Source of the DNA: Cristatella mucedo
Lineage: Eukaryota; Bryozoa; Phylactolaemata; Cristatellidae
NCBI GenBank assembly: GCA_009760855.2
Contig: WPIO01000015.1
Coordinates: forward strand, 2,508,001 to 2,520,000
Direction of reading: 5' to 3'
Length of the DNA: 12,000 bases
Below are positions 1 to 6,989 of this stretch, one piece after another (the stretch's first letter is position 1; every line of letters begins with the position of its first letter). The position numbers were made by a program, and so were the translations under genes. The notes beneath the pieces were generated by a model. It searched no databases and was not told the DNA's origin. It saw only the letters and a list, made by a program, of their open reading frames with translations.

Positions 1-261
1 TCCTTCCTCGTTATGGGTGATTTCAACGTTTACTTTGATAACTTATCTGACGCTTTCAGCACCGAATTTCGTGCATTGACTGACTCATTGTCTCTTGTGG
101 CTCATGTGCATGGCCCTACTTACATCAAGGGTCATACACTCGACCAGATTCTCTCATACAACTGCACTTTGTCATCACCAATTATTACCAAATCCTGCTT
201 ATCTGACCACATGCAGATCTCATTCAATCTTCATGTGTGCCCACCTCCTCCTCTAAAATAA
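1..261 (+). pseudogene. C-terminal part of APE-like endonuclease domain of the LINE, frame-broken
   Basis: Frame 1 is open from the window edge to a TAA at 259-261. It carries typical motifs of the apurinic/apyrimidinic-like endonuclease of LINEs: GDFN (codons 6-9, from base 16), HTLDQILS (a variant of the HxLDxI block) and the catalytic LSDH box near bases 199-210, followed by MQISF. This domain nicks the target DNA to prime reverse transcription. In related elements it is fused in frame to the RT. Here the frame ends in a proline-rich CCT run, and the RT continues in frame 3 from about base 240. A small indel in that run would explain the break. The N-terminal half of the domain lies upstream of the window. 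Confidence 0.85.
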
Positions 262-2432
262 CCTGCGAATCGCGAAACCTCAAGACCCTTGACATTGATG
301 CTGTCCGTGCGAGATTATCTGCTTCACCTCGGCTGCTCAGTCCTCCCTCCGATCTGTCATCATTGGTAGATATCTACAACATGACATTAGCTGACACGCT
401 CGACGAGTTTGCACCTCTGACAAAGCGCACTGTGCGCCCCCGCCCAGACGGCCTATGGTTTACCACAGACATTAAACTAGCCAGGTCTACTAAGCGAAAG
501 CTTGAAAAAGCATACAAAAGATCTGGACTGACTGTCCATCGACAGGCATATGAAGACTACTGTAGGTCGTACCGATCAATCCTAGCAAAGGCCAAGTCTA
601 GCTTCTATAGAAACATTGTTGAATTACAGATGCACAATTCAAAACTGCTGATGTCGACGATAAACCATCTCCTCAACCGCTCCCAGATTAGCTCCTTACC
701 TGATAATATTTGTGATGATCTAGCCGATCGCTTCTCTCGATTCTATGTGCAGAAGATAGACAAGATCAGGGAATCCATCCCTGCGATGACAACCTCCACA
801 CTAGAATGCTGTTCCTCGGTTCCTGGCGGCACCTCAATGTCTGCATTTAAGCAGGTCACTAGTGATCTAGTCCTAAAGTTCGTATCTCAATCAAAGAAGA
901 CAACAAGTCCTCTGGACCCTATTCCCACTGTCCTGCTCCTACGTTGCATTGATCTGCTGCTGCCATGCATAACTAACATAATTAATATGTCATTAGCCTC
1001 AGGTCATGTCCCAGCACCTTTCAAAAAAGCTGTACTCATGCAACTTCTCAAGAAAGCTACACTTGACCAAGAGAACTTGAGCAACTACCGCCCAGTTTCC
1101 CTTCTACCGTTCCTATCAAAGACACTCGAACGGGTCGTGGCGGACCAGCTGAACTCGTATATCGAAGCCTCACACCTTGCTAGTAAGTTCCAGTCTGGCT
1201 TTAGAGCTAATCACTCCACAGAGTCAGCATTGCTTCGGGTATACAACGACCTAATTAGGAATGCAGACATGGGTAGAGTGTCTCTGCTTGTTTTGCTTGA
1301 TCTTTCGGCAGCTTTTGATACCATTGATCACAAAGTTCTTCTAGAGCGCCTCTCATCTCGCCTGGGCATCACTGGCACTGCTCTGCAGTGGTTCAGGTCC
1401 AATCTCAGTGGGAGACTCCAGAGTATTGACGTGAATGGACAAAGATCATCTGAAGTACCTCTGAAATATGGAGTACCTCAGTGCTCAGTGCTAGGTCCGG
1501 TTCTTTTCACGGTTTATACTCTGCCTCTTGCTGATGTGATTGCCAAGCACAATCTAGGCTTTCACTTCTATGCAGATGACACTCAGTTGTACCTTTGCTT
1601 TGATCCCTCCCAGCCTTCGAGCACCTCAAATTCTCTCAACTCACTTGCTGCATGTATCGATGATATCCGCACATGGATGGCAGCAAATTTTCCAAAACTA
1701 AACGATGATATAACTAACTTACTAGCTATGGGCAAACCCAGTGTGATTCAGAAATTGGAAAGGCTGACGCTAAAAATTGGCTCTGCCAGCATATCTCATG
1801 TTGAATCAGCTCGAAATCTAGGTGTCATATTCCAAAGCGACCTCTCGTTAGACGACCATATCAGCTCCACAGTCAAATCTGCCTATTTTCAGCTTCATAA
1901 CATTGCTAAAATTCGGGCTTGTTTAGATAAGGATACCACGTCCAAGTTTGTCCATGCATTCGTGACATCCCATCTCGACTTCTGCAACGCACTGCTTACT
2001 GGCCTACCGGCATGTGCGATCAGGCGATTGCAGCTGGTGCAAAACTCTGCAGCTCGGCTTGTCTGTCATGAGCGTCGCAGTTGCCACATTACTCCACTTC
2101 TCGCCGACCTGCACTGGCTACCAGTCAAGCAACGGATTGACTTCAAGGTTTTGTCGCTCACTTTTAGGTCCCTTCATTCTATGGCTCCAGCCTATCTGTC
2201 AGATATACTACCCCATCAGGCCAAGCATCGTACCACCCGCTTCTCGGAATCCAACAGTCTAGAAATACCTCGTACAAACCTCGAATCCTTTGGAGACCGT
2301 GCATTTAGTTCGTATGCTCCCAAAGCCTGGAACTCCCTCCCGACCTGTGTCAGAACATCCCCTGACCTGACCACATTTAAAAGGAACTTGAAAACACACC
2401 TATTTAGGACAGCATTTAGTGGGTCCCTGTGA
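237..2432 (+). CDS. LINE reverse transcriptase (CR1/L2-type), 731 codons open, probably inactive
   Basis: This is the RNA-dependent DNA polymerase of the LINE. The frame is open for 731 codons. Its first codon is GTG and not a credible start; translation should come from the endonuclease frame upstream, which is broken. RT blocks appear in order: NYRPVSLL (283-290), FQSGFRANHSTE, DLSAAFD with metal-binding Asp355 (355-361), the B motif GVPQ at 412-415 followed by Cys416 where Gly is normal, YADD (445-448) with Asp447 and Asp448, KLNDD, and RNLGVIF. The C-terminal region typical of CR1/L2 follows: [20 protein letters not shown] (from 626), [16 protein letters not shown] and LKTHLF, ending at TGA 2430-2432. 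Compared with the copy at 10430-11696, this one has Pro-Lys-Leu-Asn-Asp-Asp-Ile where that copy reads Leu-Lys-Leu-Asn-Asp-Lys. Open length suggests recent insertion; the Cys substitution suggests loss of activity. Confidence 0.92.
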   Translation: MPTSSSKITCESRNLKTLDIDAVRARLSASPRLLSPPSDLSSLVDIYNMTLADTLDEFAPLTKRTVRPRPDGLWFTTDIKLARSTKRKLEKAYKRSGLTVHRQAYEDYCRSYRSILAKAKSSFYRNIVELQMHNSKLLMSTINHLLNRSQISSLPDNICDDLADRFSRFYVQKIDKIRESIPAMTTSTLECCSSVPGGTSMSAFKQVTSDLVLKFVSQSKKTTSPLDPIPTVLLLRCIDLLLPCITNIINMSLASGHVPAPFKKAVLMQLLKKATLDQENLSNYRPVSLLPFLSKTLERVVADQLNSYIEASHLASKFQSGFRANHSTESALLRVYNDLIRNADMGRVSLLVLLDLSAAFDTIDHKVLLERLSSRLGITGTALQWFRSNLSGRLQSIDVNGQRSSEVPLKYGVPQCSVLGPVLFTVYTLPLADVIAKHNLGFHFYADDTQLYLCFDPSQPSSTSNSLNSLAACIDDIRTWMAANFPKLNDDITNLLAMGKPSVIQKLERLTLKIGSASISHVESARNLGVIFQSDLSLDDHISSTVKSAYFQLHNIAKIRACLDKDTTSKFVHAFVTSHLDFCNALLTGLPACAIRRLQLVQNSAARLVCHERRSCHITPLLADLHWLPVKQRIDFKVLSLTFRSLHSMAPAYLSDILPHQAKHRTTRFSESNSLEIPRTNLESFGDRAFSSYAPKAWNSLPTCVRTSPDLTTFKRNLKTHLFRTAFSGSL

Positions 2433-2456
2433 TTCGTCTTTGATGTGTTTATGCGT

Positions 2457-2531
2457 GCTGACACTGTGCATGCTGCCACTAACCACATTTGCATGCTGAC
2501 CCTGTGCATGTCACCCCTAACCATGTTAATC
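2457..2531 (+). repeat. 38-bp tandem subrepeat in the LINE 3'UTR, two units
   Basis: Two units start with gctgac at 2457 and 2495. Both continue with an (a/c)ctgtgcatg block and end near ctaacca. The same array occurs on the minus strand in the copies at 5277-5397, 8581-8700 and 10560-10650, where a third, more divergent unit can be seen. The array is therefore part of the element and not local slippage. It lies between the stop codon and the terminal hairpin. Confidence 0.8.
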
Positions 2532-2600
2532 ATTTTTTTTGTTTATCAAGCATGATATTACTCACCATTCAATTGCATTTCTCTTTGCAGCAAATGTAAA

Positions 2601-2634
2601 GCGCCTAGAGAGAGATTGAGTTCTCCGAGGGCGC
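2601..2634 (+). promoter_or_regulatory. LINE 3'-terminal stem-loop, likely RT recognition signal
   Basis: The 34-nt segment begins gcgcc and ends ggcgc. Inside are a purine-rich gagaga stretch and a ttctc stretch that can extend the stem. Equivalent segments occur at the 3' end of almost every LINE fragment in the window, even where the rest has decayed or is absent. In CR1, L2 and related LINEs a conserved 3' structure is used by the RT to choose its template. That role here is inferred from position and conservation. Confidence 0.7.
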
Positions 2635-2646
2635 TTTATCAAGTGC

Positions 2647-2676
2647 ATTATTATTATTATTGTATTATTATTCTAA
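2647..2676 (+). repeat. (ATT)n 3' tail of the LINE
   Basis: A run of ATT units with one interruption (tgt) follows the terminal hairpin after the short linker aagtgc. CR1/L2-type elements usually end in a short simple repeat, not poly(A). Related ATT-rich tails occur at 3974-3989, 7757-7785 (reverse) and 10430-10452 (reverse). Confidence 0.85.
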
Positions 2677-2679
2677 TAA

Positions 2680-3475
2680 GGTTGCTCCTCAAAGTACAGT
2701 GTACGTCTTCGCCAAGACGAGTCATGGCTTGCTACTACAGATGTTCAGCTGTATAAAATACTGAGCGAAAGTTTATAAATCCACATACAGACAAAATTGG
2801 GACTGAATTTCACTCTTCCGAAATGCGAGGATTCGTTTAGGTGGTACCAATCCATCATAACCAAGGGGCAAAGTTCAAAGTTCAAAAGCTTATGCGAGAT
2901 CATATTACATTCACAGATGCACAATCAAAATATGCTTATGCCGACCATCAACCACCGCATACCCGTGCACTCAAGTCCGCACTCTACGATGCCTTGCGGC
3001 GATTTAGCCAATTTGCAGCAAGATTGATGACAAAATTGAAGAGTCCGCCTCAAGGTGACAACCTCCGTGCCTTCTTAATCCTGGATTACTTGATTCTCCT
3101 CAATGGAAGCCTTCAAGTCGATCCCTGCAGCCCTCATCTCGGAATCATCTACCGGTCTAATAAGAATACTCACTCTAGAGACCTCGTACTTGCTGTTCTC
3201 CTGCTAAGATATTTAGATTTACCGCTGTCAATCATAATAAAATAATGATGTATCATTAGCCTTAGGTTATGTCCCAACATCAACATTCAAATAGGCTTTG
3301 TCAAGCCACTTATTAAGAAGTCAGACTAGAACAGGAGAATTGAGGCAACTTCTATCCAATCTCCCTATTGTCGCTCCACTCAAAAGATAAAGGAGTGAGT
3401 CGTGGCAAACCAGCTAAAATCTTCTATCTAAACTTCGAATCGAGCAATAAGTTCCAATCAGGTTTGTGTCTTTTT
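2680..3475 (+). pseudogene. Old, decayed LINE copy: N-terminal RT region, same family and strand
   Basis: This stretch aligns along its length with bases about 410-1205 of the first element. The first frame (2797-3027) includes QSIITK and QMHNQNMLMPTINH, matching RSILAK and QMHNSKLLMSTINH. After a frameshift, a second frame reads a Phe-Ser-Gln-Phe stretch and LAVLLLRYLDLPLS, matching FSRF and TVLLLRCIDLLLP. Further on, nucleotide similarity continues through the region coding for NYRPVSLLP, with stops and indels, to ttccaatcaggttt near 3475, equivalent to FQSGF. Similarity starts directly after the ATT tail of the first element, as if that element had inserted into this older one and the 5' half now lies left of the window. 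It encodes no working protein. Confidence 0.85.
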
Positions 3476-3667
3476 GTGCGGTGAGTGGTTCGCTATGAAA
3501 CTAAGTATGTCTTGACTATAGGCTTTATGATACGCTTTTTCTTGGCTCACCAGTGAACCTGTCTTTTTCTGTTGTGTGCTATACTTATCTATACATGATT
3601 GAGTGAGTGTTATTAGCCGAGAGTCGTCATAACCAGCGGCCGTATTGTTATCGCTTCTTTTTCATGA
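3476..3667. other. Unassigned AT-leaning sequence between LINE fragments
   Basis: About 190 bases separate the end of similarity to the RT region from the next LINE 3' end. I see no reading frame of interest and no convincing match to the element. It could be an unrecognised older insertion or the body of the element whose 3' end lies at 3668-3714. Confidence 0.4.
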
Positions 3668-3714
3668 GTTGCAAAGCCCCTGAATAGAGATTCTGTCCTC
3701 TTCGGGCACTCTAC
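3668..3714 (+). mobile_element. Solo LINE 3'-terminal hairpin segment
   Basis: The segment gcaaagcccc...cttcgggcactctac matches the terminal stem-loop module, with the order GCC, purine-rich block, pyrimidine-rich block, GGGC. It lacks an obvious ATT tail and is followed within 3 bases by the C-terminal coding region of another copy. It is decayed, so its parent copy cannot be defined. Confidence 0.6.
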
Positions 3715-3716
3715 GC

Positions 3717-3989
3717 AAGGCCTGGAACACACTACTGACGCACGTCACAACGCCGTCTGACGTGACGGCATTTAACAAGAAGCTTAAAAGGCATCTTTTT
3801 TATTCCAGCATTCGGTGGGTCTTTGTGATTCGTCCTTCGTGTGCATGTACCTGCTTATACTATGCCTGCTACTTGCTGATGTTACCATCAGAACATTTGG
3901 TAATGCTTTATAAGCAGCATCTGTAAAGTGCCAAGAGAAAGAGACTCGGTTCTCTGAGGGTGCTCTACAAATGTATTATTATTATTATA
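3717..3989 (+). mobile_element. 5'-truncated, divergent LINE 3' end (RT C-terminus, 3'UTR, hairpin, ATT tail)
   Basis: From 3717 the plus strand reads KAWNTLLTHV, then DVTAFNKKLKRHLF, matching [10 protein letters not shown] and [14 protein letters not shown] at the C-terminus of the first element. The ancestral stop region (gtgattcgtc) is recognisable near 3825, though the frame has drifted. The 3'UTR is shorter than in the young copy and lacks clear 38-bp subrepeats. The terminal module at 3922-3973 uses gtgcc and gggtgc instead of gcgcc and gggcgc, which still pair through G-U wobbles. An ATT tail follows at 3974-3989. This looks like an older or separate subfamily. Confidence 0.82.
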
Positions 3990-4051
3990 GTAATATTATA
4001 ATTTGTATAGCACCCCAAGAGAACTGAATTTATTTCTAGGCACTTTATATT
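3922..4051. repeat. Imperfect inverted repeat made by two tail-to-tail LINE 3' ends
   Basis: The plus-strand LINE 3' end (3922-3973) and a minus-strand 3' end (4003-4051) face each other across a short ATT/AAT-rich centre near 3990. The arms are about 50 bp, so this DNA can form a long hairpin as well as the small hairpins of each module. Confidence 0.7.
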
Positions 4052-4225
4052 AAAAATTAGAGGCTGATTGAAAGTCCTCTTTTTTATAGCGGCAGAAGAG
4101 CGTTAAAGGTAATCACCACCGCTTGCAGCAGTAATAAAGGATCGCCCACCGCCGGATTTGAACCCACGACTTCATGGCCGAGGTCGTGAAAAGCAACCGC
4201 CTTACCTAGTGTGCCATCACGGCTC
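3992..4225 (-). mobile_element. tRNA-derived SINE followed by a LINE-like 3' end
   Basis: On the minus strand the segment begins with a tRNA-like head: an A box (TGGCACACTAGG, complement of 4205-4216) and a B box (GGTTCAAATCC, within the complement of 4154-4165). These are internal RNA polymerase III promoter elements. A body runs to 4063 and is shared with the second copy at 4524-4686 over the same 163-bp length. After an A/T-rich spacer comes a LINE terminal module (complement of 4004-4051) with the order aaagtgcctag ... cagttctc ... ggggtgc and an AT-rich tail. The ends of the head do not pair as a tRNA acceptor stem. Whether the LINE tail belongs to this SINE or is an independent neighbour is not settled by one copy. 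Confidence 0.75.
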
Positions 4226-4503
4226 CGATGCAATGGAGTTATAAGGGCTAATCAGTCGCAATAAGGTTCAGTATCGTACTACTCGTAAGCGCATGTGGAA
4301 TAACTCACATGGACAAAGAAGATGCTGTTCAGAAAAATTAGGCCTTTAGCTTCTTGTTCTTTTAAATTCAGTCCGATCCTTGGTGGAGATGCCCTCGGGA
4401 TCCCAGCCAAAAGCGACTTCCAGGCTCGTTACCCCTGCCCTCGGGGCCACACGAGCCATCAGATTGATGCCTAAACACAATGGCGGCGCTTGTCCATTGC
4501 CAC
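4226..4503. other. Intergenic sequence, nothing recognised
   Basis: About 280 bases between two SINE copies. No reading frame, RNA gene or repeat could be recognised. A short inverted repeat (caatgg ... ccattg) lies near 4480-4500, next to the 3' end of the second SINE. Confidence 0.4.
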
Positions 4504-4686
4504 TTAAATTAAATTAAATACTAGCTGATTTAACAGCCTCTTTTGTGTAGCGACAGTTAAGCCTTTACGGCTTTCACCACCGCTTGCAGTGGCGATGAAG
4601 AATCGCCCACCGCAGGATTCGAATCCACGACATTGGGACCGAGGTCGTGAAAACCAATCACGTTACCTAGTGCGCCATCACGGCTC
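4504..4686 (-). mobile_element. tRNA-derived SINE, second copy, with AAATT-type tail
   Basis: The 163-bp core (4524-4686) aligns throughout with the copy at 4063-4225. The minus strand carries an A box (TGGCGCACTAGG, complement of 4666-4677) and a B box (GGATTCGAATCC, 4615-4626, palindromic and so the same on both strands), followed by the shared gcggtgggcga segment. At the 3' end (left side) there is a short repeat of the taaat/aaatt type at 4504-4520. Unlike the first copy, no clear LINE terminal hairpin follows. The acceptor-stem ends do not pair, so it is not a functional tRNA gene. Confidence 0.82.
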
Positions 4687-4884
4687 ACCAACTTTGTTTC
4701 AATTATAGAAGAAACTAGATGCTACTAGATGTCAAAGGTGTCAAAGTTGATAGGCGGCCTTCGGAATCATAAAATAGCGAAGATTTTGGTGACGTCAGCA
4801 TAAGCCAATCCACTACAGTCAGGCTTATATCATTTCATGTCACCTCTATTAAAGTTTACTGGATATTAAAAGAAATATAATTCA
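4687..4884. other. Intergenic sequence, nothing recognised
   Basis: About 200 bases of AT-leaning sequence between SINE copies. It contains one palindromic tgacgtca at 4790-4797, which is not meaningful alone. No gene is visible. Confidence 0.4.
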
Positions 4885-5005
4885 TTTATATAGCGTCATG
4901 GGAGAACTTAATCTTTATCCAGGCACTTTAATGTACCGAAAGGCTCGAGCCCACTACCCTGGTCGTCAAAGGCAAGCACCTTACGCTTTAGCCAACGATA
5001 TTGAC
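4885..5005 (-). mobile_element. Compact SINE: tRNA-like head joined directly to a LINE 3' end
   Basis: On the minus strand a tRNA-like head carries an A box starting TGGCTAAAGCG (complement of 4984-4994) and a B box GGGCTCGAGCC (complement of 4942-4952). The stretch between them (taaggtgcttgcctttgacgacc) is close to the equivalent part of the other two SINEs, so the heads are related. About 12 bases after the B box the sequence enters a LINE terminal module (complement of about 4889-4933): taaagtgcctgg, then aagttctcccatgacgc, then an AT-rich tail. The body of about 95 bp in the other SINEs is missing. The head-plus-LINE-tail layout is the classic form of a SINE mobilised by a partner LINE. 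A deletion derivative or template-switch product is the alternative. Confidence 0.65.
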
Positions 5006-5197
5006 AGGTTAAACTTGCAAGGCATTCCAAAAATCCTTGAAAACAGTTGGAACCCATGTTTTTTAGCCAACTAGACATTCCAGCAGCAAATATTAGATTC
5101 TGGTCCTATTTTCGGAGTGATAGATGCCAGATTATACGCCGAGACCATGCGACTGCTGGTTGACTGGTACATTTCGAGATGGTCTAGGAGATGGAAT
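5006..5197. other. Intergenic sequence, nothing recognised
   Basis: About 190 bases between the compact SINE and the next LINE tail. No reading frame, repeat or RNA gene is recognisable. Confidence 0.4.
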
Positions 5198-5965
5198 ATT
5201 AACAATAAAAATACATTTGTCTTACCTTCAGATAACTTAATATATTTCTAGGCACTTTACATATGCTGCAGAGCAAGCATGGTCGAATGGTTAGTGGTAG
5301 CATGCTCAATGTCAAAAAGCATAACATGTTTGGAGGTGACATGCACAGGGTCAGCATGCAAATATGGTTAGTGCAGCATGCAGTGTCAGCACGCATAAGC
5401 ACACAAAAGACGAATCGCGGAGACCTACTCAATGCTGTGATAAATAGATGCGTTTTCAGCTTTTTTTTAATGTCGTAAAGTCAGGGGGTGCAGCGCCGCC
5501 AGTTGAAAGTGAGTCCCAGGCTTTGGGAGCATGCGAACTAAAGGCACGATCTTCAAAGGATTTGAGGTCCGTACGAGGCGTAGCTAAACGAATGGATTCA
5601 TAAGAGCGGGTGGTATGATGCTTAGCCTGGTGGGAGAGTAGATCTCATAGATAGGCTGGAGCCAAGGAATGTACGGACCTAAAAGTGAGTGACAGCACCT
5701 TGAAGTCGATGCGTTGCTTGACTGGGAGCCAGTGCAGGTCGGCCGCAAGTGGTATTATTCGGCAGCTGCGAATTCACGACAGACAAGCATAGCTGCAGAG
5801 TTTAGCACCAGCTGTAAGCGCCTGATCGGACAGGCCGGAAGACCACCAGCAAGCAGTGAGTTACAGAAGTCGAGACGGAGGGAGCAAGCAATAGTCGTGG
5901 CAGCCAAAGCAAACGTCAGCGACCGATGAACTACTTCCATCCGTTGCCTAATTGCGAAATGACTG
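5198..5965 (-). mobile_element. Decayed 5'-truncated LINE, minus strand (RT C-terminus and 3'UTR)
   Basis: Reading the minus strand, this copy covers the end of the RT and the 3'UTR. The frame 5940-5755 includes [24 protein letters not shown] and NSAAMLVC, matching [21 protein letters not shown] and NSAARLVC in the first element. The HWLPV region, KAWNSLP region and 3'UTR follow toward lower coordinates, with indels. The ancestral stop TGA has become CGA near 5417. The 38-bp subrepeat array (5277-5397) has three units. The terminal hairpin (5217-5260) has lost much of its pairing, and the tail (5198-5216) is AATA-rich. It is clearly older than the copies at 1-2676 and 10430-11696. The right boundary is uncertain by about 30 bases. 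Confidence 0.88.
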
Positions 5966-6000
5966 CAATATATTCGTAGTAATAGCGGTAAAAGGGTGTT

Positions 6001-6665
6001 TGTATAGCGCCCTACTAGAGCTAAATCTCAATCCACCATCTCTGTCCAGGTTTTTTCCTACTCACTCCTAGGGAATCAATTACCAAAAGTTGATGACGTG
6101 CATGATAGCGCGCTCAGGCAAGCAAGTAAAAGCGTGTAAATATATCGCACTTAGACATTAATGCAAAAAGACAAAAGACGCTCAGCACCTTGGATTTGTT
6201 GGACCCTCTCTCTAGTAGCATGCACTGAATCGCCAAGAGGTAAGCACCACGCAAAGTGGTTCCTTGAAAGGCAAGGAAAGCTGAGCGGAACAGGTGCACG
6301 CTTTTAGCTGTGACTTTATGATGCAACGTCAATTTAGGGGATGGCAGGTGCCAGATGCCAGACTTTTCGTTCATACGAACTGAAGGCCTAATGTCCACAA
6401 GATTTCAATTAAGTGAGGGTAACAGCGAGACGGCGGTAAGCAGAAAAGCGGTTGGTGCTGGAGCATACTGGTAGAGCAAGGAAGTCGGTTAGATATCGCG
6501 GTGCAAGCGAATGAAGCGACCTGCCAGTCAGACAGAAGATCCTGAAGTCGCTTGATAGGGAGCCAGTGACGCTAAGAAATAAGAGGTTTGATGCGGAAGC
6601 AACGTCGTTGATGACATACTTGACGAGCTGCTGAGCTTTGCACCAGTTGGAGTCGATTAAACGTA
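6001..6665 (-). mobile_element. Decayed LINE fragment of a more distant subfamily, minus strand
   Basis: Blocks in order match the minus-strand LINE at 10430-11696. Near 6001-6050 is a module beginning tatagcgcccta that resembles the terminal hairpin. At 6298-6395 a stretch corresponds to the FKxxLKxxLF and APKAWNSLP coding region, including cgttcatacgaactgaaggc, equivalent to gcatatgaactaaatgcacg. At 6550-6567, cttgatagggagccagtg matches the HWLPV coding region. At 6630-6650, ctgagctttgcaccagttgg matches the QLVQNSA coding region. Similarity is weak between these anchors and no frame is preserved. The terminal module is the least certain part. Confidence 0.7.
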
Positions 6666-6782
6666 CATGTCTGGAGTCGTGAATACAATATACAGCAAAA
6701 ACGTCTGCGTGTGACTGACGCAGCTAACATAAGCAAACTGGCCACTTCGATCTATTGCTTGTTCACAGCTAAAGCTAGTGTA

Positions 6783-6785
<3 letters not shown>

Positions 6786-6816
<31 letters not shown>

Positions 6817-6989
6817 GGAGAGAGAGAGGAGAGAGAGAGAGAGAGAGAGGGGGGAGAGAGAGAGGAGAGAGAGAGGAGAGAGAGAGGAGAGAGAGGGGAG
6901 AGAGAGAAGGGTAGAGAGGGAAGAGAGAGGAGAGAGAGAGAGAGGAGAGGAGAGAAAGAAGAGGGGAGAGAAAGGAGAGAGGAGAGGGA
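6786..6989. repeat. 204-bp homopurine GA microsatellite
   Basis: The plus strand is all A and G from 6786 to 6989 except T6814 and T6912. It consists mainly of GA units, with GGA and GGGG variants becoming more frequent to the right. Such mirror-like homopurine tracts can adopt triplex (H-DNA) structure. The apparent Ser/Leu-rich reading frames on the minus strand are a by-product of this repeat. Confidence 0.95.

Larger units (their letters stand above)
1..2676 (+). mobile_element. CR1/L2-type LINE, young copy; 5' part lies outside the window
   Basis: This is a non-LTR retrotransposon of the CR1/L2 group. Such elements move by target-primed reverse transcription: the endonuclease nicks DNA and the RT copies the RNA from its 3' end. 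In order, the window shows the end of an endonuclease domain, a complete RT and C-terminal region, a 3'UTR with two 38-bp subrepeats, a terminal stem-loop and an (ATT)n tail. No ORF1 or 5' end is visible because the copy runs off the left edge. The minus-strand copy at 10430-11696 is very similar at the nucleotide level wherever they overlap, so both look recent. A reading-frame break at 240-261 and an altered RT motif B suggest this copy is dead. The assignment to CR1/L2 rests on motif recognition; the exact clade is not resolved. Confidence 0.93.

Noticed and set aside
2457-2531. CRISPR-like array
   Set aside because: Only two or three directly adjacent 38-bp units without spacers; they are LINE 3'UTR subrepeats.
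2216-2533. Minus-strand frame over the end of the RT and 3'UTR (the same kind of frame recurs on the plus strand at 5263-5478 and 10565-10828)
   Set aside because: It is antisense to the LINE C-terminus and recurs only because the LINE recurs; no independent coding evidence.
2841-3245. 134-codon plus-strand frame as an independent gene
   Set aside because: It overlaps the decayed LINE and switches frame relative to the RT protein, so it is a pseudogene segment.
4140-4686. Two tRNA genes on the minus strand
   Set aside because: A and B boxes are present, but the acceptor-stem ends do not pair and both copies share a 163-bp body beyond the tRNA part, so they are SINEs.
4790-4797. Palindromic tgacgtca as a CRE/ATF binding site
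   Set aside because: A single 8-base match with no promoter or transcript nearby is expected by chance often enough to ignore.
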